Under the pieces are notes generated by a model. It had not been told where the DNA came from. It saw only the letters and a list, made by a program, of their open reading frames with translations, and ran no database searches. This document shows, in pieces, positions 9,555-17,517 of a stretch of DNA of 64,000 nucleotides. Origin of the DNA: Cyclobacteriaceae bacterium. GTDB lineage: Bacteria; Bacteroidota; Bacteroidia; Cytophagales; Cyclobacteriaceae. The number at the start of each line of letters is the position of its first letter. Position 1 is the stretch's first letter. The stretch lies in the NCBI GenBank assembly GCA_029858965.1, contig JAOUDZ010000009.1, positions 1-64,000 on the forward strand, in the 5' to 3' direction. A program made the translations under genes and the position numbers.

Positions 9555-10535
9555 ATGAATAAGGTTATGGAGCTGTCTGTAATTATCACACTTTTGAACG
9601 AGGAAGATAATATTGAACCACTCTTTCAAAGCATCAGCCATGCGTTGGACGGTTTTCAATATGAATTGATTTGCGTTGACGATGGATCAACAGACGCGAC
9701 GGTAAGTAAGATAAAATCGCTTGCTGACGATCACACAAAACTAATTTCACTCTATAGAAACTATGGACAAACAGCAGCCATGGCCGCCGGTATAGATAAC
9801 GCTGTTGGTGAATATATTGTAACAATGGATGGGGACTTACAAAATGACCCCTCGGATATCCCGGTAATGCTTGACCTATTGAAAGCTGCAGATTGGGATG
9901 TTGTGGCAGGCAACAGAAAGAATCGAAAGGATGGAATGTTGTGGCGAAAAATTCCCAGCAGAATAGCCAATAAGATGATTCGCGGACTTACCGGTGTTTC
10001 CATCCAGGATTATGGCTGCACGCTGAAGATTTTCAAGGCAGACATGGCGAAACGACTTGACCTCTATGGTGAGCTTCACCGTTTTGTGCCGATTCTCGCT
10101 GTACTGCAAGGCGGACGTATCACAGAAATGGATGTGAAGCACCATCCCCGTGTGCACGGCACCTCCAAGTACGGTATCGGGCGTACGTTCAAAGTAATGA
10201 GTGATTTGATACTGATGGTTTTCTTTCAGAAATATTTTAGGCGGCCTATTCACTTATTTGGTCCCATTGGGATCATTTCATTTCTATTGGGATGTGGCAT
10301 AAACCTGTATTTATTGGTCCTGAAGATATTGGGAGAAGATATATGGGGAAGGCCAATTCTGCTGCTTGGCGTAAGCCTGTTGCTCGCAGGTATTCAATTC
10401 CTGACGTTCGGCCTCATTGCCGAATTAATCATGCGCACTTATTATGAATCACAAAACAAAAAAATCTACGATATACGGGAAGTTTTTATGGGTTCGAAAT
10501 CGGAACCCGGTATTGAATCCGCCGCGGTTGTATGA
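9555..10535 (+). CDS. Glycosyltransferase family 2, polyprenyl-phosphate sugar synthase type
   Basis: 326 residues. The N-terminal GT-A domain shows LSVIITLLNEEDN, CVDDGSTD and the donor-binding MDGDLQNDP, followed by HHPRVHGTSKYGIGRTFKV; two membrane segments at about residues 235-300 complete the GtrB/ArnC/DPM1-like architecture. These enzymes transfer a sugar from a nucleotide donor onto polyprenyl phosphate on the cytoplasmic face. The start may be ATG 9555 or ATG 9567; the latter gives MELSVIITLLNEE, the more usual family N-terminus. It lies divergently from the GT39 gene, which could use its product. Its 3' end overlaps the convergent hydroxylase gene by 70 bp. Confidence 0.88.
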   Translation: MNKVMELSVIITLLNEEDNIEPLFQSISHALDGFQYELICVDDGSTDATVSKIKSLADDHTKLISLYRNYGQTAAMAAGIDNAVGEYIVTMDGDLQNDPSDIPVMLDLLKAADWDVVAGNRKNRKDGMLWRKIPSRIANKMIRGLTGVSIQDYGCTLKIFKADMAKRLDLYGELHRFVPILAVLQGGRITEMDVKHHPRVHGTSKYGIGRTFKVMSDLILMVFFQKYFRRPIHLFGPIGIISFLLGCGINLYLLVLKILGEDIWGRPILLLGVSLLLAGIQFLTFGLIAELIMRTYYESQNKKIYDIREVFMGSKSEPGIESAAVV

Positions 10536-11308
10536 ATCGCCGTTCGTGATTTTACATTTTCAAAATTCTCGTCATAGTTGGATTGGAGCGTTCCCATCCA
10601 TCTGTCCCACCAGAGAAAATACAATCCATAGTTGCCCTGAATATGTTGGTGATGCATATTGTGGTTCACAGCTGTATTGACCCATTTCCCTATCCAGCTC
10701 CTGGAAAATCCCTTCGGGTAAAGCTCATACCCAAGATGACCATAAACATTGTAAGCCATCATTAGCAAAAGGAAGATTCCTATTGCCAGGGGATGTACCG
10801 GAAAAAGGAATGCCATGAGTGCGATTACGCTGCCTTCCACGACAGCTTCCAGCGGGTGAAAAGCCATTGCTGCCCAGGGTGACGGATTTGTGGAAAGATG
10901 ATGAACCCGGTGAACTATTCTGAAAACGGATTTACCATGCATCCAACGGTGGGTCCAATAGAAATAGGTATCGTGTACAAGGATCATGAGAAAAATGCTA
11001 AAAATAAAATATCCAACGCTGTGCTCATGGATATCCCAGTACGTTTGGGTGAGTCTCGACACGGGCGTCACGAAAACCAAATAGCCTATGCTCGCAAAGA
11101 TGACTGCCGTCAGGCACGAATACAAAATCTCTCTTACGTAATCTTTGTTCGCCGGAAGCCTGGGCTGTATTTTCTTGAATAGAATCTTTCGAACCCTGAT
11201 TACATAAAAAATTACAAATGCTGCGGTTGCCAAAAGAAGGTACCGAAGGATTATTACCAGAAGAATAACCCAGAAGTTTTTGTCACCTGTGAGAAAATGG
11301 GAAGTCAT
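10466..11308 (-). CDS. Fatty acid hydroxylase / sterol desaturase family membrane protein
   Basis: 280 residues with several membrane segments and the eight-histidine di-iron signature: HDTYFYWTHRWMH, HRVHHLS and NHNMHHQHIQGNYG. Family members hydroxylate or desaturate lipids using a membrane di-iron site; bacterial paralogues of this length are common and mostly uncharacterised. The frame opens at TTG 11332, but ATG 11308 (MTSHFLTGDKNFW) is a normal start just before the first membrane segment and is preferred. The final ~23 codons overlap the GT2 gene on the opposite strand. It is not CrtZ; the carotenoid hydroxylase is a separate gene at 36818. Confidence 0.85.
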   Translation of the reverse strand: MTSHFLTGDKNFWVILLVIILRYLLLATAAFVIFYVIRVRKILFKKIQPRLPANKDYVREILYSCLTAVIFASIGYLVFVTPVSRLTQTYWDIHEHSVGYFIFSIFLMILVHDTYFYWTHRWMHGKSVFRIVHRVHHLSTNPSPWAAMAFHPLEAVVEGSVIALMAFLFPVHPLAIGIFLLLMMAYNVYGHLGYELYPKGFSRSWIGKWVNTAVNHNMHHQHIQGNYGLYFLWWDRWMGTLQSNYDENFENVKSRTAIHTTAADSIPGSDFEPIKTSRIS

Positions 11309-11395
11309 GCGATGCTCAATTCCTGTCTGCAAAGATAATACGAACGCTGCCTTATCCGAGCATCAAAGTTTGAAATAAGGCAAGCTTACAATGCT

Positions 11396-12079
11396 TTAGT
11401 CTGATTTTTTTACCGAACCGCCACTGCTTGAATTGGTGATGGATTTATTTGGATTTCCACGATAGCGAATACTTCCTCCGCTGCTGGCATGTGCCTCAAG
11501 CTCCATTGTGGCGGTTACCTTAACAGATCCTGCGCTGCTTGCTTCAACTGCTACGCGCTCAGCCACCAGATCATACGCATCAATCTCGCCGGCACTACTG
11601 GCATCAGCGTCCAGTGACCTTGATTTGCCTTTCAATTCAACCTCGCCAGCGCTCGAGGCACTCACCTCCACAGAGCCAGCATTCAAGGTAATATCTACAT
11701 TTCCGGCACTCGAGGCAGTAATTTCCAACGCATCCGTGTTCAGCGTTCCATCGGAGAAAATACTCCCCGCTGAACTAGCCGATAATTTATTGATCTTCAA
11801 ATACGTAACATAAACTTTGGCATCAACCCGGCCGCGGTAATTCCCATCGCGCATATGAACCTTCAAATAGCTTCCGGACACCTCTGTAATTACATTCTCC
11901 AATTTTGTTCCCGTCACTTCTACCCTAACGCTTTCCTTACTTCCTTTTAGTAAGTAAACATCAATCCCTTCGGCGGCTTTTACGCCAGTAAATGAGCTAA
12001 CGTTCCTGGTCTCTGATTCCTGAGCCCATAAACTATCGGTTATGGCAATGAATAAGAGAATGGTCAATAAATTCTTCAT
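11396..12079 (-). CDS. DUF2807 (GIN domain) secreted beta-helix protein
   Basis: 227 residues. A cleavable signal peptide (MKNLLTILLFIAITDSLWAQ) sends it to the periplasm or cell surface. The body fits DUF2807, a putative adhesin-head domain: an N-terminal segment (GIDVYLLKGSKESVRVEV) followed by seven repeats of S-A-S-S-A-G or S-S-G-G spaced about 17-20 residues apart, the pattern of a right-handed parallel beta-helix. The function of this domain is unknown in general. The start at 12079 is chosen because it gives the signal peptide; a longer frame to 12142 adds 21 non-signal residues. Monocistronic. Confidence 0.85.
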   Translation of the reverse strand: MKNLLTILLFIAITDSLWAQESETRNVSSFTGVKAAEGIDVYLLKGSKESVRVEVTGTKLENVITEVSGSYLKVHMRDGNYRGRVDAKVYVTYLKINKLSASSAGSIFSDGTLNTDALEITASSAGNVDITLNAGSVEVSASSAGEVELKGKSRSLDADASSAGEIDAYDLVAERVAVEASSAGSVKVTATMELEAHASSGGSIRYRGNPNKSITNSSSGGSVKKSD

Positions 12080-12182
12080 AAAGCATTGAAATTTGGTATA
12101 AAGACTAAGTCCAAAGATAAGGGTTGCATCGATGCCGTTCATCGGGAATAATTTTGCTGATGTCCCAAAACATCGTATTTTA

Positions 12183-12196
12183 CGCTATATTTCACG
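12183..12196. repeat. Intergenic 14-mer CGCTATATTTCACG, copy 1
   Basis: CGCTATATTTCACG lies 43 bases upstream of the TerB-like gene and recurs exactly at 14520-14533. In both places a TTTGCA follows five to seven bases later. It may be a shared regulatory site or chance. Confidence 0.3.
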
Positions 12197-12238
12197 GTAA
12201 ATTTTGCATGACTTATATCTCAACCTAATATAGCTACT

Positions 12239-12649
12239 ATGATTTTTGACAAGAAAGCAGAATTAAATGTTCTGATCAACCTGGCTGCAAGCGACAGCAA
12301 TGTGGCCGCCAGAGAAGCTAAACTTATCCATACGGTGGGAACTGCAAATGGAATAAGCAAAGAGGAAATAGAAAAAATGCTGCAAAACCCTAAGCCCATT
12401 GGAAGTGTTGATACGCTAACCCCGGACGAAAAGTTTGAGCACTTGTATCACCTGATACAACTGATGAAGATGGATGGGCAAGTTTTTCGCAGTGAGATCG
12501 TTTTTTGCGAGCATATTGCTGATAAACTGGGATTCAAAAAGACCGTAGTTGCTGAGATTTCTCAACATGTGTACAGTGATCCAACCATTACCGCCGATCG
12601 TGATATGGTCAAAGCAAAAGCAATGAAGCTCCTAAAATCTAAAGATTAG
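12239..12649 (+). CDS. TerB-like tellurite-resistance domain protein
   Basis: 136 residues, all helical and soluble. It matches the TerB-like fold: an N-terminal helix pair LINLAASDSNVAAREAKLIHTV, then GISKEEIEKML, a second EF-hand-like repeat HLYHLIQLMKMDGQVFRSE and FCEHIADKLGF. TerB-like domains are found in stress and membrane-associated complexes and may bind metal through the acidic helices; the role here cannot be told. It stands alone, facing a terminator shared with the convergent amidohydrolase. The name does not imply tellurite resistance, as no terC/terD genes are nearby. Confidence 0.75.
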   Translation: MIFDKKAELNVLINLAASDSNVAAREAKLIHTVGTANGISKEEIEKMLQNPKPIGSVDTLTPDEKFEHLYHLIQLMKMDGQVFRSEIVFCEHIADKLGFKKTVVAEISQHVYSDPTITADRDMVKAKAMKLLKSKD

Positions 12650-12654
12650 CAGAA

Positions 12655-12684
12655 AAAAAAAGGGAATGTCACTTCCCTTTTTTT
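12655..12684. terminator. Bidirectional terminator between TerB-like gene and amidohydrolase
   Basis: Twelve complementary bases (A-run plus GGGAA at 12655-12666 with TTCCC plus T-run at 12673-12684) around loop TGTCAC. It follows the plus-strand TerB-like stop and contains the last codons of the minus-strand amidohydrolase, so it can serve both. Confidence 0.75.
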
Positions 12685-14393
12685 AGCTCCTGGTAGACCA
12701 CCTTACCGCCCAGAATGACCATGGAGACGTTCGTTTCCAATATTTCGCTTTCTGGTATAGTCATGATGTCTTTCGAAAAGACTGTAAAGTCAGCCAATTT
12801 ACCCGGCTCAATTGATCCTTTGAGCTGTTCTTCAAATGCGCCGTAGGCGGCGTCCAACGTATATGAAATCAAGGCCTGGTTTCGTGTCATTCTTTGTGCT
12901 GGCTCATAGCCTCCCTGCGGTTCACCCCTTAGTGTTTTTCTCGCAACGGATGCGTAAAATGACGGAATTGGATTAAGGGGCTCGACAGGCGCATCTGTTC
13001 CATTGACAATTCTTGCGCCGGTTTTCAGCAGCGACTCCCAAACATAAGCGCCATCTTCAATACGCCTTTCACCCAGCCTGTTTATTGCCCAAGGCCTGTC
13101 CGAAGACATGTGTACGGCTTGCATGGCCGCAAGTACACCGAGCTCAGCAAATCGGGGAATATCCGTGGGATGAAGATGCTGTGCATGTTCAATACGGAAC
13201 CGATGATCGGTAGCCTTCCCGGGGTTGTCACGAAAGGCAATTTCATAGCGATCCAGCACTTCTCTGTTGGTACGGTCACCAATAGCATGTGCACAAACCT
13301 GGAAGCCATGCTTTAATGCTTCAATAGAAGTTTTTAAGACGGTATCCATGGACAAGGTCGGCATACCATAAAAACCCGGGCGGTCCGAATAGGGCTCCAG
13401 CAACCAGGCACCTCGTGAGCCCAAAGCACCATCACAATTAAGCTTGATAGCACGGATAGTAAGCCATCCTGTTGAGTCAATTTCAGGCCCCCGCTGTAGC
13501 CATTCGTAAACTAAATCCCTGTCACCACCAGTAATCATTACATACAGCCGGACACCAAGCTTTCCTTCTTCTTTGAATTGATGGTATAAATCAATGTACT
13601 GACGAGAAGCCCCTGCATCATGAAAGGTAGTGATGCCATTTCTCAGACAGGCCTCCATTGCAAGTTCAAGTGCCTGCCTGTCGTCAGCGGCGGTTTTCTC
13701 CGGAATATTCGCCGTAATTAATCCCATTGCATTTTCAATAAACAATCCCGTCGGATTGCCCAGTCCATCACGAATAATCTCTCCCCCCTCACCCTCCACC
13801 TTTTTTTGCTTTTCAATCGAAAGTTGGTTCACACCCGACAATTCCATTGCCTTGGCATTGGCAAGACCCGCGTGACCGCTGGCATGCGACAGAAAAACTG
13901 GATTGTCTGGCGACACTTCACTGAGCCTGTTATGCAACGGAAAGCCCTTCATCATTATATCAGGTTTTGCATCCCATTTATCCTGATGCCAACCTCTTCC
14001 AACGATCCATTGCCCTGGTTTGGTTTTGCTGACCGCTTGCCTTACGTTGTCGATTATTTCATCGTAGTCCTTTACATTCATTAGGTCAAGGTTAAGTTCA
14101 TTGTAACCAACACCCATCAAGTGACCATGACCTTCTATAAATCCCGGTGTCATAATTTCCCCATGCAAATCAACTACGGTAGTCTCATCGACGATAAAAT
14201 TACGCGCCTCTTCTTCAGTACCGGCAAATACAACTTTATCTTCCAGTACTGCCACAGCCTCAACAACTGGTGTTGAATCCGTAACGGTGTAAATCTTACC
14301 GCCGAGAATTACCATATCAGCGGATAATTTTTTCTTGCCGCACGAAAAGAATGCCAGCAAAAGGACGAGAAAAAAACAGCGATTGAAGAACAT
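12669..14393 (-). CDS. Amidohydrolase family 3 (YtcJ-like) lipoprotein
   Basis: 574 residues. The N-terminus MFFNRCFFLVLLLAFFSCGKKK is a lipoprotein signal with Cys after FFS, so the enzyme is probably anchored in the periplasm or outer membrane. The metal motif GFIEGHGHLMGVG, then GRGWHQDKWD, FHDAGASRQ, HAIGDRTNREVLD and NGTDAPVEPLNP mark the YtcJ-like amidohydrolase-3 family, metal-dependent hydrolases acting on amide or cyclic amide bonds. Substrate unknown. The C-terminal PGKLADFTVFSKD is the usual composite-domain ending. Single gene on the minus strand. Confidence 0.9.
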   Translation of the reverse strand: MFFNRCFFLVLLLAFFSCGKKKLSADMVILGGKIYTVTDSTPVVEAVAVLEDKVVFAGTEEEARNFIVDETTVVDLHGEIMTPGFIEGHGHLMGVGYNELNLDLMNVKDYDEIIDNVRQAVSKTKPGQWIVGRGWHQDKWDAKPDIMMKGFPLHNRLSEVSPDNPVFLSHASGHAGLANAKAMELSGVNQLSIEKQKKVEGEGGEIIRDGLGNPTGLFIENAMGLITANIPEKTAADDRQALELAMEACLRNGITTFHDAGASRQYIDLYHQFKEEGKLGVRLYVMITGGDRDLVYEWLQRGPEIDSTGWLTIRAIKLNCDGALGSRGAWLLEPYSDRPGFYGMPTLSMDTVLKTSIEALKHGFQVCAHAIGDRTNREVLDRYEIAFRDNPGKATDHRFRIEHAQHLHPTDIPRFAELGVLAAMQAVHMSSDRPWAINRLGERRIEDGAYVWESLLKTGARIVNGTDAPVEPLNPIPSFYASVARKTLRGEPQGGYEPAQRMTRNQALISYTLDAAYGAFEEQLKGSIEPGKLADFTVFSKDIMTIPESEILETNVSMVILGGKVVYQELKKGK

Positions 14394-14519
14394 AAGGTTT
14401 GTGTTTACGCCTTAATGTTAACAGAAATTCCTGAGGTTACCATCCGCTATTGCTATCGTCAGTAAATTATATGGCAGCAGAAAATTAGCACGCGATACTT
14501 AATTCGGGAAATTCAACAT

Positions 14520-14533
14520 CGCTATATTTCACG
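14520..14533. repeat. Intergenic 14-mer CGCTATATTTCACG, copy 2
   Basis: Exact match to 12183-12196, here about 205 bases before the outer-membrane protein gene and followed by TTTGCA. Exact 14-mers recur by chance in a window of this size, so significance rests on both being intergenic with the same follower. Confidence 0.3.
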
Positions 14534-14686
14534 CTGCGTTTGCACGGTCACTATAACTGAGATAACATTATTATGCTAATTTTTTTCAGGTTTTTCACAG
14601 GCATTAGGGTATTCCACTAATGAAGAACACCGGATCAGTGCAAATTTAATTTCCGATTTTAACATCAGAACGCAGTACGTTATTTA

Positions 14687-14714
14687 TTGAAAGCCGGAGT
14701 AATACCTACCTTGC
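14687..14714 (+). promoter_or_regulatory. Putative promoter of the outer-membrane protein gene
   Basis: TTG at 14687-14689 and TACCTTGC at 14707-14714, 17 bases apart, resemble the Bacteroidota -33 TTTG / -7 TAnnTTTG pair with one mismatch in the -7 box. The start codon follows at 14739, leaving room for a short leader. Confidence 0.4.
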
Positions 14715-14738
14715 ATGGATTAATTAAAGTGCGAGGTT

Positions 14739-15449
14739 ATGAAATACATTAAAGCGCTGTTTTTCTTTTTGATAGTAAGTTCCACGGCTTGCGCCCAGGA
14801 ATTCGGATTATCCTTTTCCTATTTTATACCAAAGAATGGATACTTCTCTACCCCTATCAGTCCGTTTTCAATACGTGGTCTCGGTGTAGACCTGAACCGC
14901 TTTCTGGCGCTGGAAACTGGCGCCTCGTTGTATCGGATGTCGGGACTAAATGTAAAAGACCTTCCCTTTGAAACCAAAGATGCCCTGGTAGGCCCAAACT
15001 TCACCATCCTGGTACCTGCCGAGTTGGTCCTTGAATTCAAGGGATCACCTGCATCATTTGCTATTAAAGGTGGTGTTTTTGGATTTTATGGTTTCAGTCA
15101 AAAAATCAATTATGGAAACCTTGATAGGGCCATTCGAGAATACGAGGGTTGGGAGGTTGTGAATAGTGAGTTCACCTATAAGAACAAGCCCGGATGGGGG
15201 TATCATGCTGGAGTGGAACTAACGGTGTACGTTACACAACAGGTAGGCGTATCTATAGAGACTAATTACCTGATGGGTCAATCCGGGTTCCCGCTTACAG
15301 GAAGTTATACGGGTGGCAATGCTTCTCTGGAAACCAAACCCACTGAATATCCGGATGCCAAAATTGACTTGACCGGATTGGAATTTTCAATCGGGCTGAT
15401 GTTTAACTCTGGTCAGGGTGGAAGGCAGAAGAAAAGAAAGCGGAGATGA
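14739..15449 (+). CDS. Probable outer-membrane beta-barrel protein, unknown function
   Basis: 236 residues. A signal peptide (MKYIKALFFFLIVSSTACAQ) is followed by alternating hydrophobic and polar residues with many Gly and aromatic residues (FGLSFSYFIPKNGYFSTPI, SFAIKGGVFGFYGFSQKI, GWGYHAGVELTVYVTQQVG, GLEFSIGLMFNSG), the pattern of a small outer-membrane beta-barrel. The C-terminus GGRQKKRKRR is unusually basic for a barrel, which commonly ends in an aromatic residue. I do not recognise a named family. It is monocistronic and converges with the CapA-like gene. Confidence 0.65.
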   Translation: MKYIKALFFFLIVSSTACAQEFGLSFSYFIPKNGYFSTPISPFSIRGLGVDLNRFLALETGASLYRMSGLNVKDLPFETKDALVGPNFTILVPAELVLEFKGSPASFAIKGGVFGFYGFSQKINYGNLDRAIREYEGWEVVNSEFTYKNKPGWGYHAGVELTVYVTQQVGVSIETNYLMGQSGFPLTGSYTGGNASLETKPTEYPDAKIDLTGLEFSIGLMFNSGQGGRQKKRKRR

Positions 15450-15558
15450 TTTTGGAATTTGGTCCGCAGCTTCGCCAGGATTCTTATAGAACCCAATATG
15501 CAAGACTCATTTTTGAATGAAGGTACTCCAATAGTCGGGGAAGATTCGAATAGCGTTA

Positions 15559-16701
15559 TTATAAGTCTTCATTCTTTGGCTTGACCACGTAGGACTTGGG
15601 AAGGTTGGTCATTTCCAAAACGTTTTGATTATATTTTTGATAAAGCAGCCTGGAGTCTTCCGCGAATGTTTTGAATGCCGCGCGTGATGACGCATCTGCA
15701 ATAAAACTTATGCTATCATTTTCAACCTTTGCAGCAGGAAGCACGTAATAATCCTTGTCGAGGGTTCTGTACACCCAGTCCAGGTAATAGCCTGCACTAT
15801 CAATAGTAGTTACGGCGCTGTCGGGCCTGTACTGTACTTTTTGAAGTTCCACGTAAGCCAAAGCGCCTCCATCTGTATATCGCTTGCGTTGACCCGACAC
15901 AAAGTTGCCAAGGGAATAAGCTACAAATTGATTTGATTCCCTCTTCCATTCCATGGGCTGCAAAACGTGCGGATGAGACCCAATGACCAACCGCACCCCT
16001 TGCTGAAAGCAAAACGCTGTCAGATCCTTTTCCCTTTTGGAGGGCAAGCTTTCGTACTCGATGCCCCAATGCGTAAAGACGATAATTGCGTCGGGGTTTA
16101 GTTTTTTTGCCCTGGCAATATCCCGCTTCAAGGCTACAGTATCCAGCAGATTCACGATGCTGGATTTAGGTACAGCAAGTCCGTTTGTACCGTAAGTATA
16201 ATTCAGGAGCGCCAGCATGAATCCATTTTTTTCAATTATTAAAGGAGAATCATTCAACCACGATACTGTATCGACAAAAGTTCCTGTATGCGCAATCTCA
16301 AAACTATCCAACATGGCAATAGTCCGTTCTAACCCTGGCTTACCCCGATCAACGCAATGATTATTTGCAGTGACCAGCGCGTCAAATCCAATGGCTTTCA
16401 GGGCCAATGCCAATGCATCCGGGGAACTGAACTGAGGATAGCCTTTATAAGGAGGACCAGCAAGGGTTACCTCCAAATTTGCAATAGAAACATCCGCAGA
16501 TGCAACATAAGGCTTTATGAATTGAAAGCAACTCGTATAATCGTATGTGTCGGTTGTCGGGCTATACGCCGACGCAATCTGAGAATCGTGTCCCATTATA
16601 TCTCCGGCAAAGAGTAATGAAATGCGGGTTGTGTCCTGCGCGAAGACATGGATTGAAGAAATGATGAAAAATATTGATAGCATTACGCTTGCGTATTGCA
16701 T
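15559..16701 (-). CDS. CapA-family metallophosphatase-like protein
   Basis: 380 residues with a signal peptide (residues 1-21, ending HVFAQ), so exported. The fold motifs of the CapA/PgsA (poly-gamma-glutamate synthesis) family are present: LLFAGDIMGHDSQ, SIANLEVTLAGPP, VTANNHCVDRGKPGLERT, VFTHWGIEYES and VIGSHPHVLQPMEW, all metal-ligand positions of a calcineurin-like hydrolase. Without capB/capC neighbours a capsule role is not supported; many Bacteroidota have orphan copies of unknown substrate. Its start lies 10 bases from the stop of the pdeM gene upstream, so the two may share a transcript. Confidence 0.85.
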   Translation of the reverse strand: MQYASVMLSIFFIISSIHVFAQDTTRISLLFAGDIMGHDSQIASAYSPTTDTYDYTSCFQFIKPYVASADVSIANLEVTLAGPPYKGYPQFSSPDALALALKAIGFDALVTANNHCVDRGKPGLERTIAMLDSFEIAHTGTFVDTVSWLNDSPLIIEKNGFMLALLNYTYGTNGLAVPKSSIVNLLDTVALKRDIARAKKLNPDAIIVFTHWGIEYESLPSKREKDLTAFCFQQGVRLVIGSHPHVLQPMEWKRESNQFVAYSLGNFVSGQRKRYTDGGALAYVELQKVQYRPDSAVTTIDSAGYYLDWVYRTLDKDYYVLPAAKVENDSISFIADASSRAAFKTFAEDSRLLYQKYNQNVLEMTNLPKSYVVKPKNEDL

Positions 16702-16710
16702 ATGTGCCTG

Positions 16711-17355
16711 TCAATTTGGATGAACTGCGATAATTTTATCTTCAACGATAACAAATACTTTATCTTCCTTCCCGGGATGAATTCGCGCTAAGCCGGTAAA
16801 CGTTCCAAACGCCGGTAACAAACCAGCGTGCTTGCCAAAATAGAAACAAGGTAACGTTACGGATTGCCTGGCTTTTCCAGTCATTCTCACACCCGGATGA
16901 AGATGCCCTGCAAGATTATACAAATTTACATCAACTTCAGTTCTTGGATGATGCGTGAATATAAAAGGTTCAATGCAAAGCGCTTCATGCACTGCAATCC
17001 CCTTTCGCCTGTATTGCTGATCACTCATGATGTCATGATTGCCCAGCACAAGTTCAAAAGATGTATTGCTGAAATGACTAACGAGTTCTCCAAACACTTC
17101 CCACTCCGGGTTGTAATGACTGTGAAACAAATCTCCGAGACATATAACCCGTTTTGGGGCTGTTAAGTTTATTAGTTCGACTATACCTTCAAGGTTTTTA
17201 TCATTTGCTTTAGCTGGCACAGCAATACCCGATTTGCGGAAGTGATTGATTTTTCCCAAATGCAAATCAGCTAAAAATAGTATCCCTTTTCTCTTCCAGA
17301 AAACCGCCTTTTGGGGGAACAATTCAAGCTGTTCACTAAAAACCACTACATGCAT
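16711..17355 (-). CDS. pdeM: Ligase-associated DNA damage response endonuclease PdeM
   Basis: 214 residues, calcineurin-like phosphoesterase. Motifs in order: LFLADLHLGKINHFRKSGI, VICLGDLFHSHYNPEW, VLGNHDIMSD, FIFTHHPR and NLAGHLHPGVR, the metal-binding Asp/His/Asn set. The DLHLGKxxHFRxxGI(x)VP opening is specific to the PdeM family, which accompanies an Lhr-type helicase, a ligase and an exonuclease in a DNA-damage gene set. Here the helicase lies about 1.6 kb away on the same strand (18958-21414), but an oppositely oriented phosphate transporter sits between them. Ligase and exonuclease are not in the window. Confidence 0.88.
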   Translation of the reverse strand: MHVVVFSEQLELFPQKAVFWKRKGILFLADLHLGKINHFRKSGIAVPAKANDKNLEGIVELINLTAPKRVICLGDLFHSHYNPEWEVFGELVSHFSNTSFELVLGNHDIMSDQQYRRKGIAVHEALCIEPFIFTHHPRTEVDVNLYNLAGHLHPGVRMTGKARQSVTLPCFYFGKHAGLLPAFGTFTGLARIHPGKEDKVFVIVEDKIIAVHPN

Positions 17356-17517
17356 AATGTGGCAATCTATTTCAGTTGTGAATCAATACTATATACATAA
17401 CAAGGACTTGAAAACCAATTGCTTAGAATTTCCATTAATTTCATGAGGAAAAAAGTTAGTGCAAAATTAATATTACACATCCTATTTAGGTTAGATTGCA
17501 CACCGAATTAACGGTTT

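Larger units (their letters stand above)
14394..14738. other. Intergenic region between amidohydrolase and outer-membrane protein gene
   Basis: 345 bases between divergent genes. It is AT-rich, holds no credible ORF, and contains copy 2 of the 14-mer (14520-14533) and a promoter-like pair at 14687-14714. I see no hairpin strong enough to call. Confidence 0.5.
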
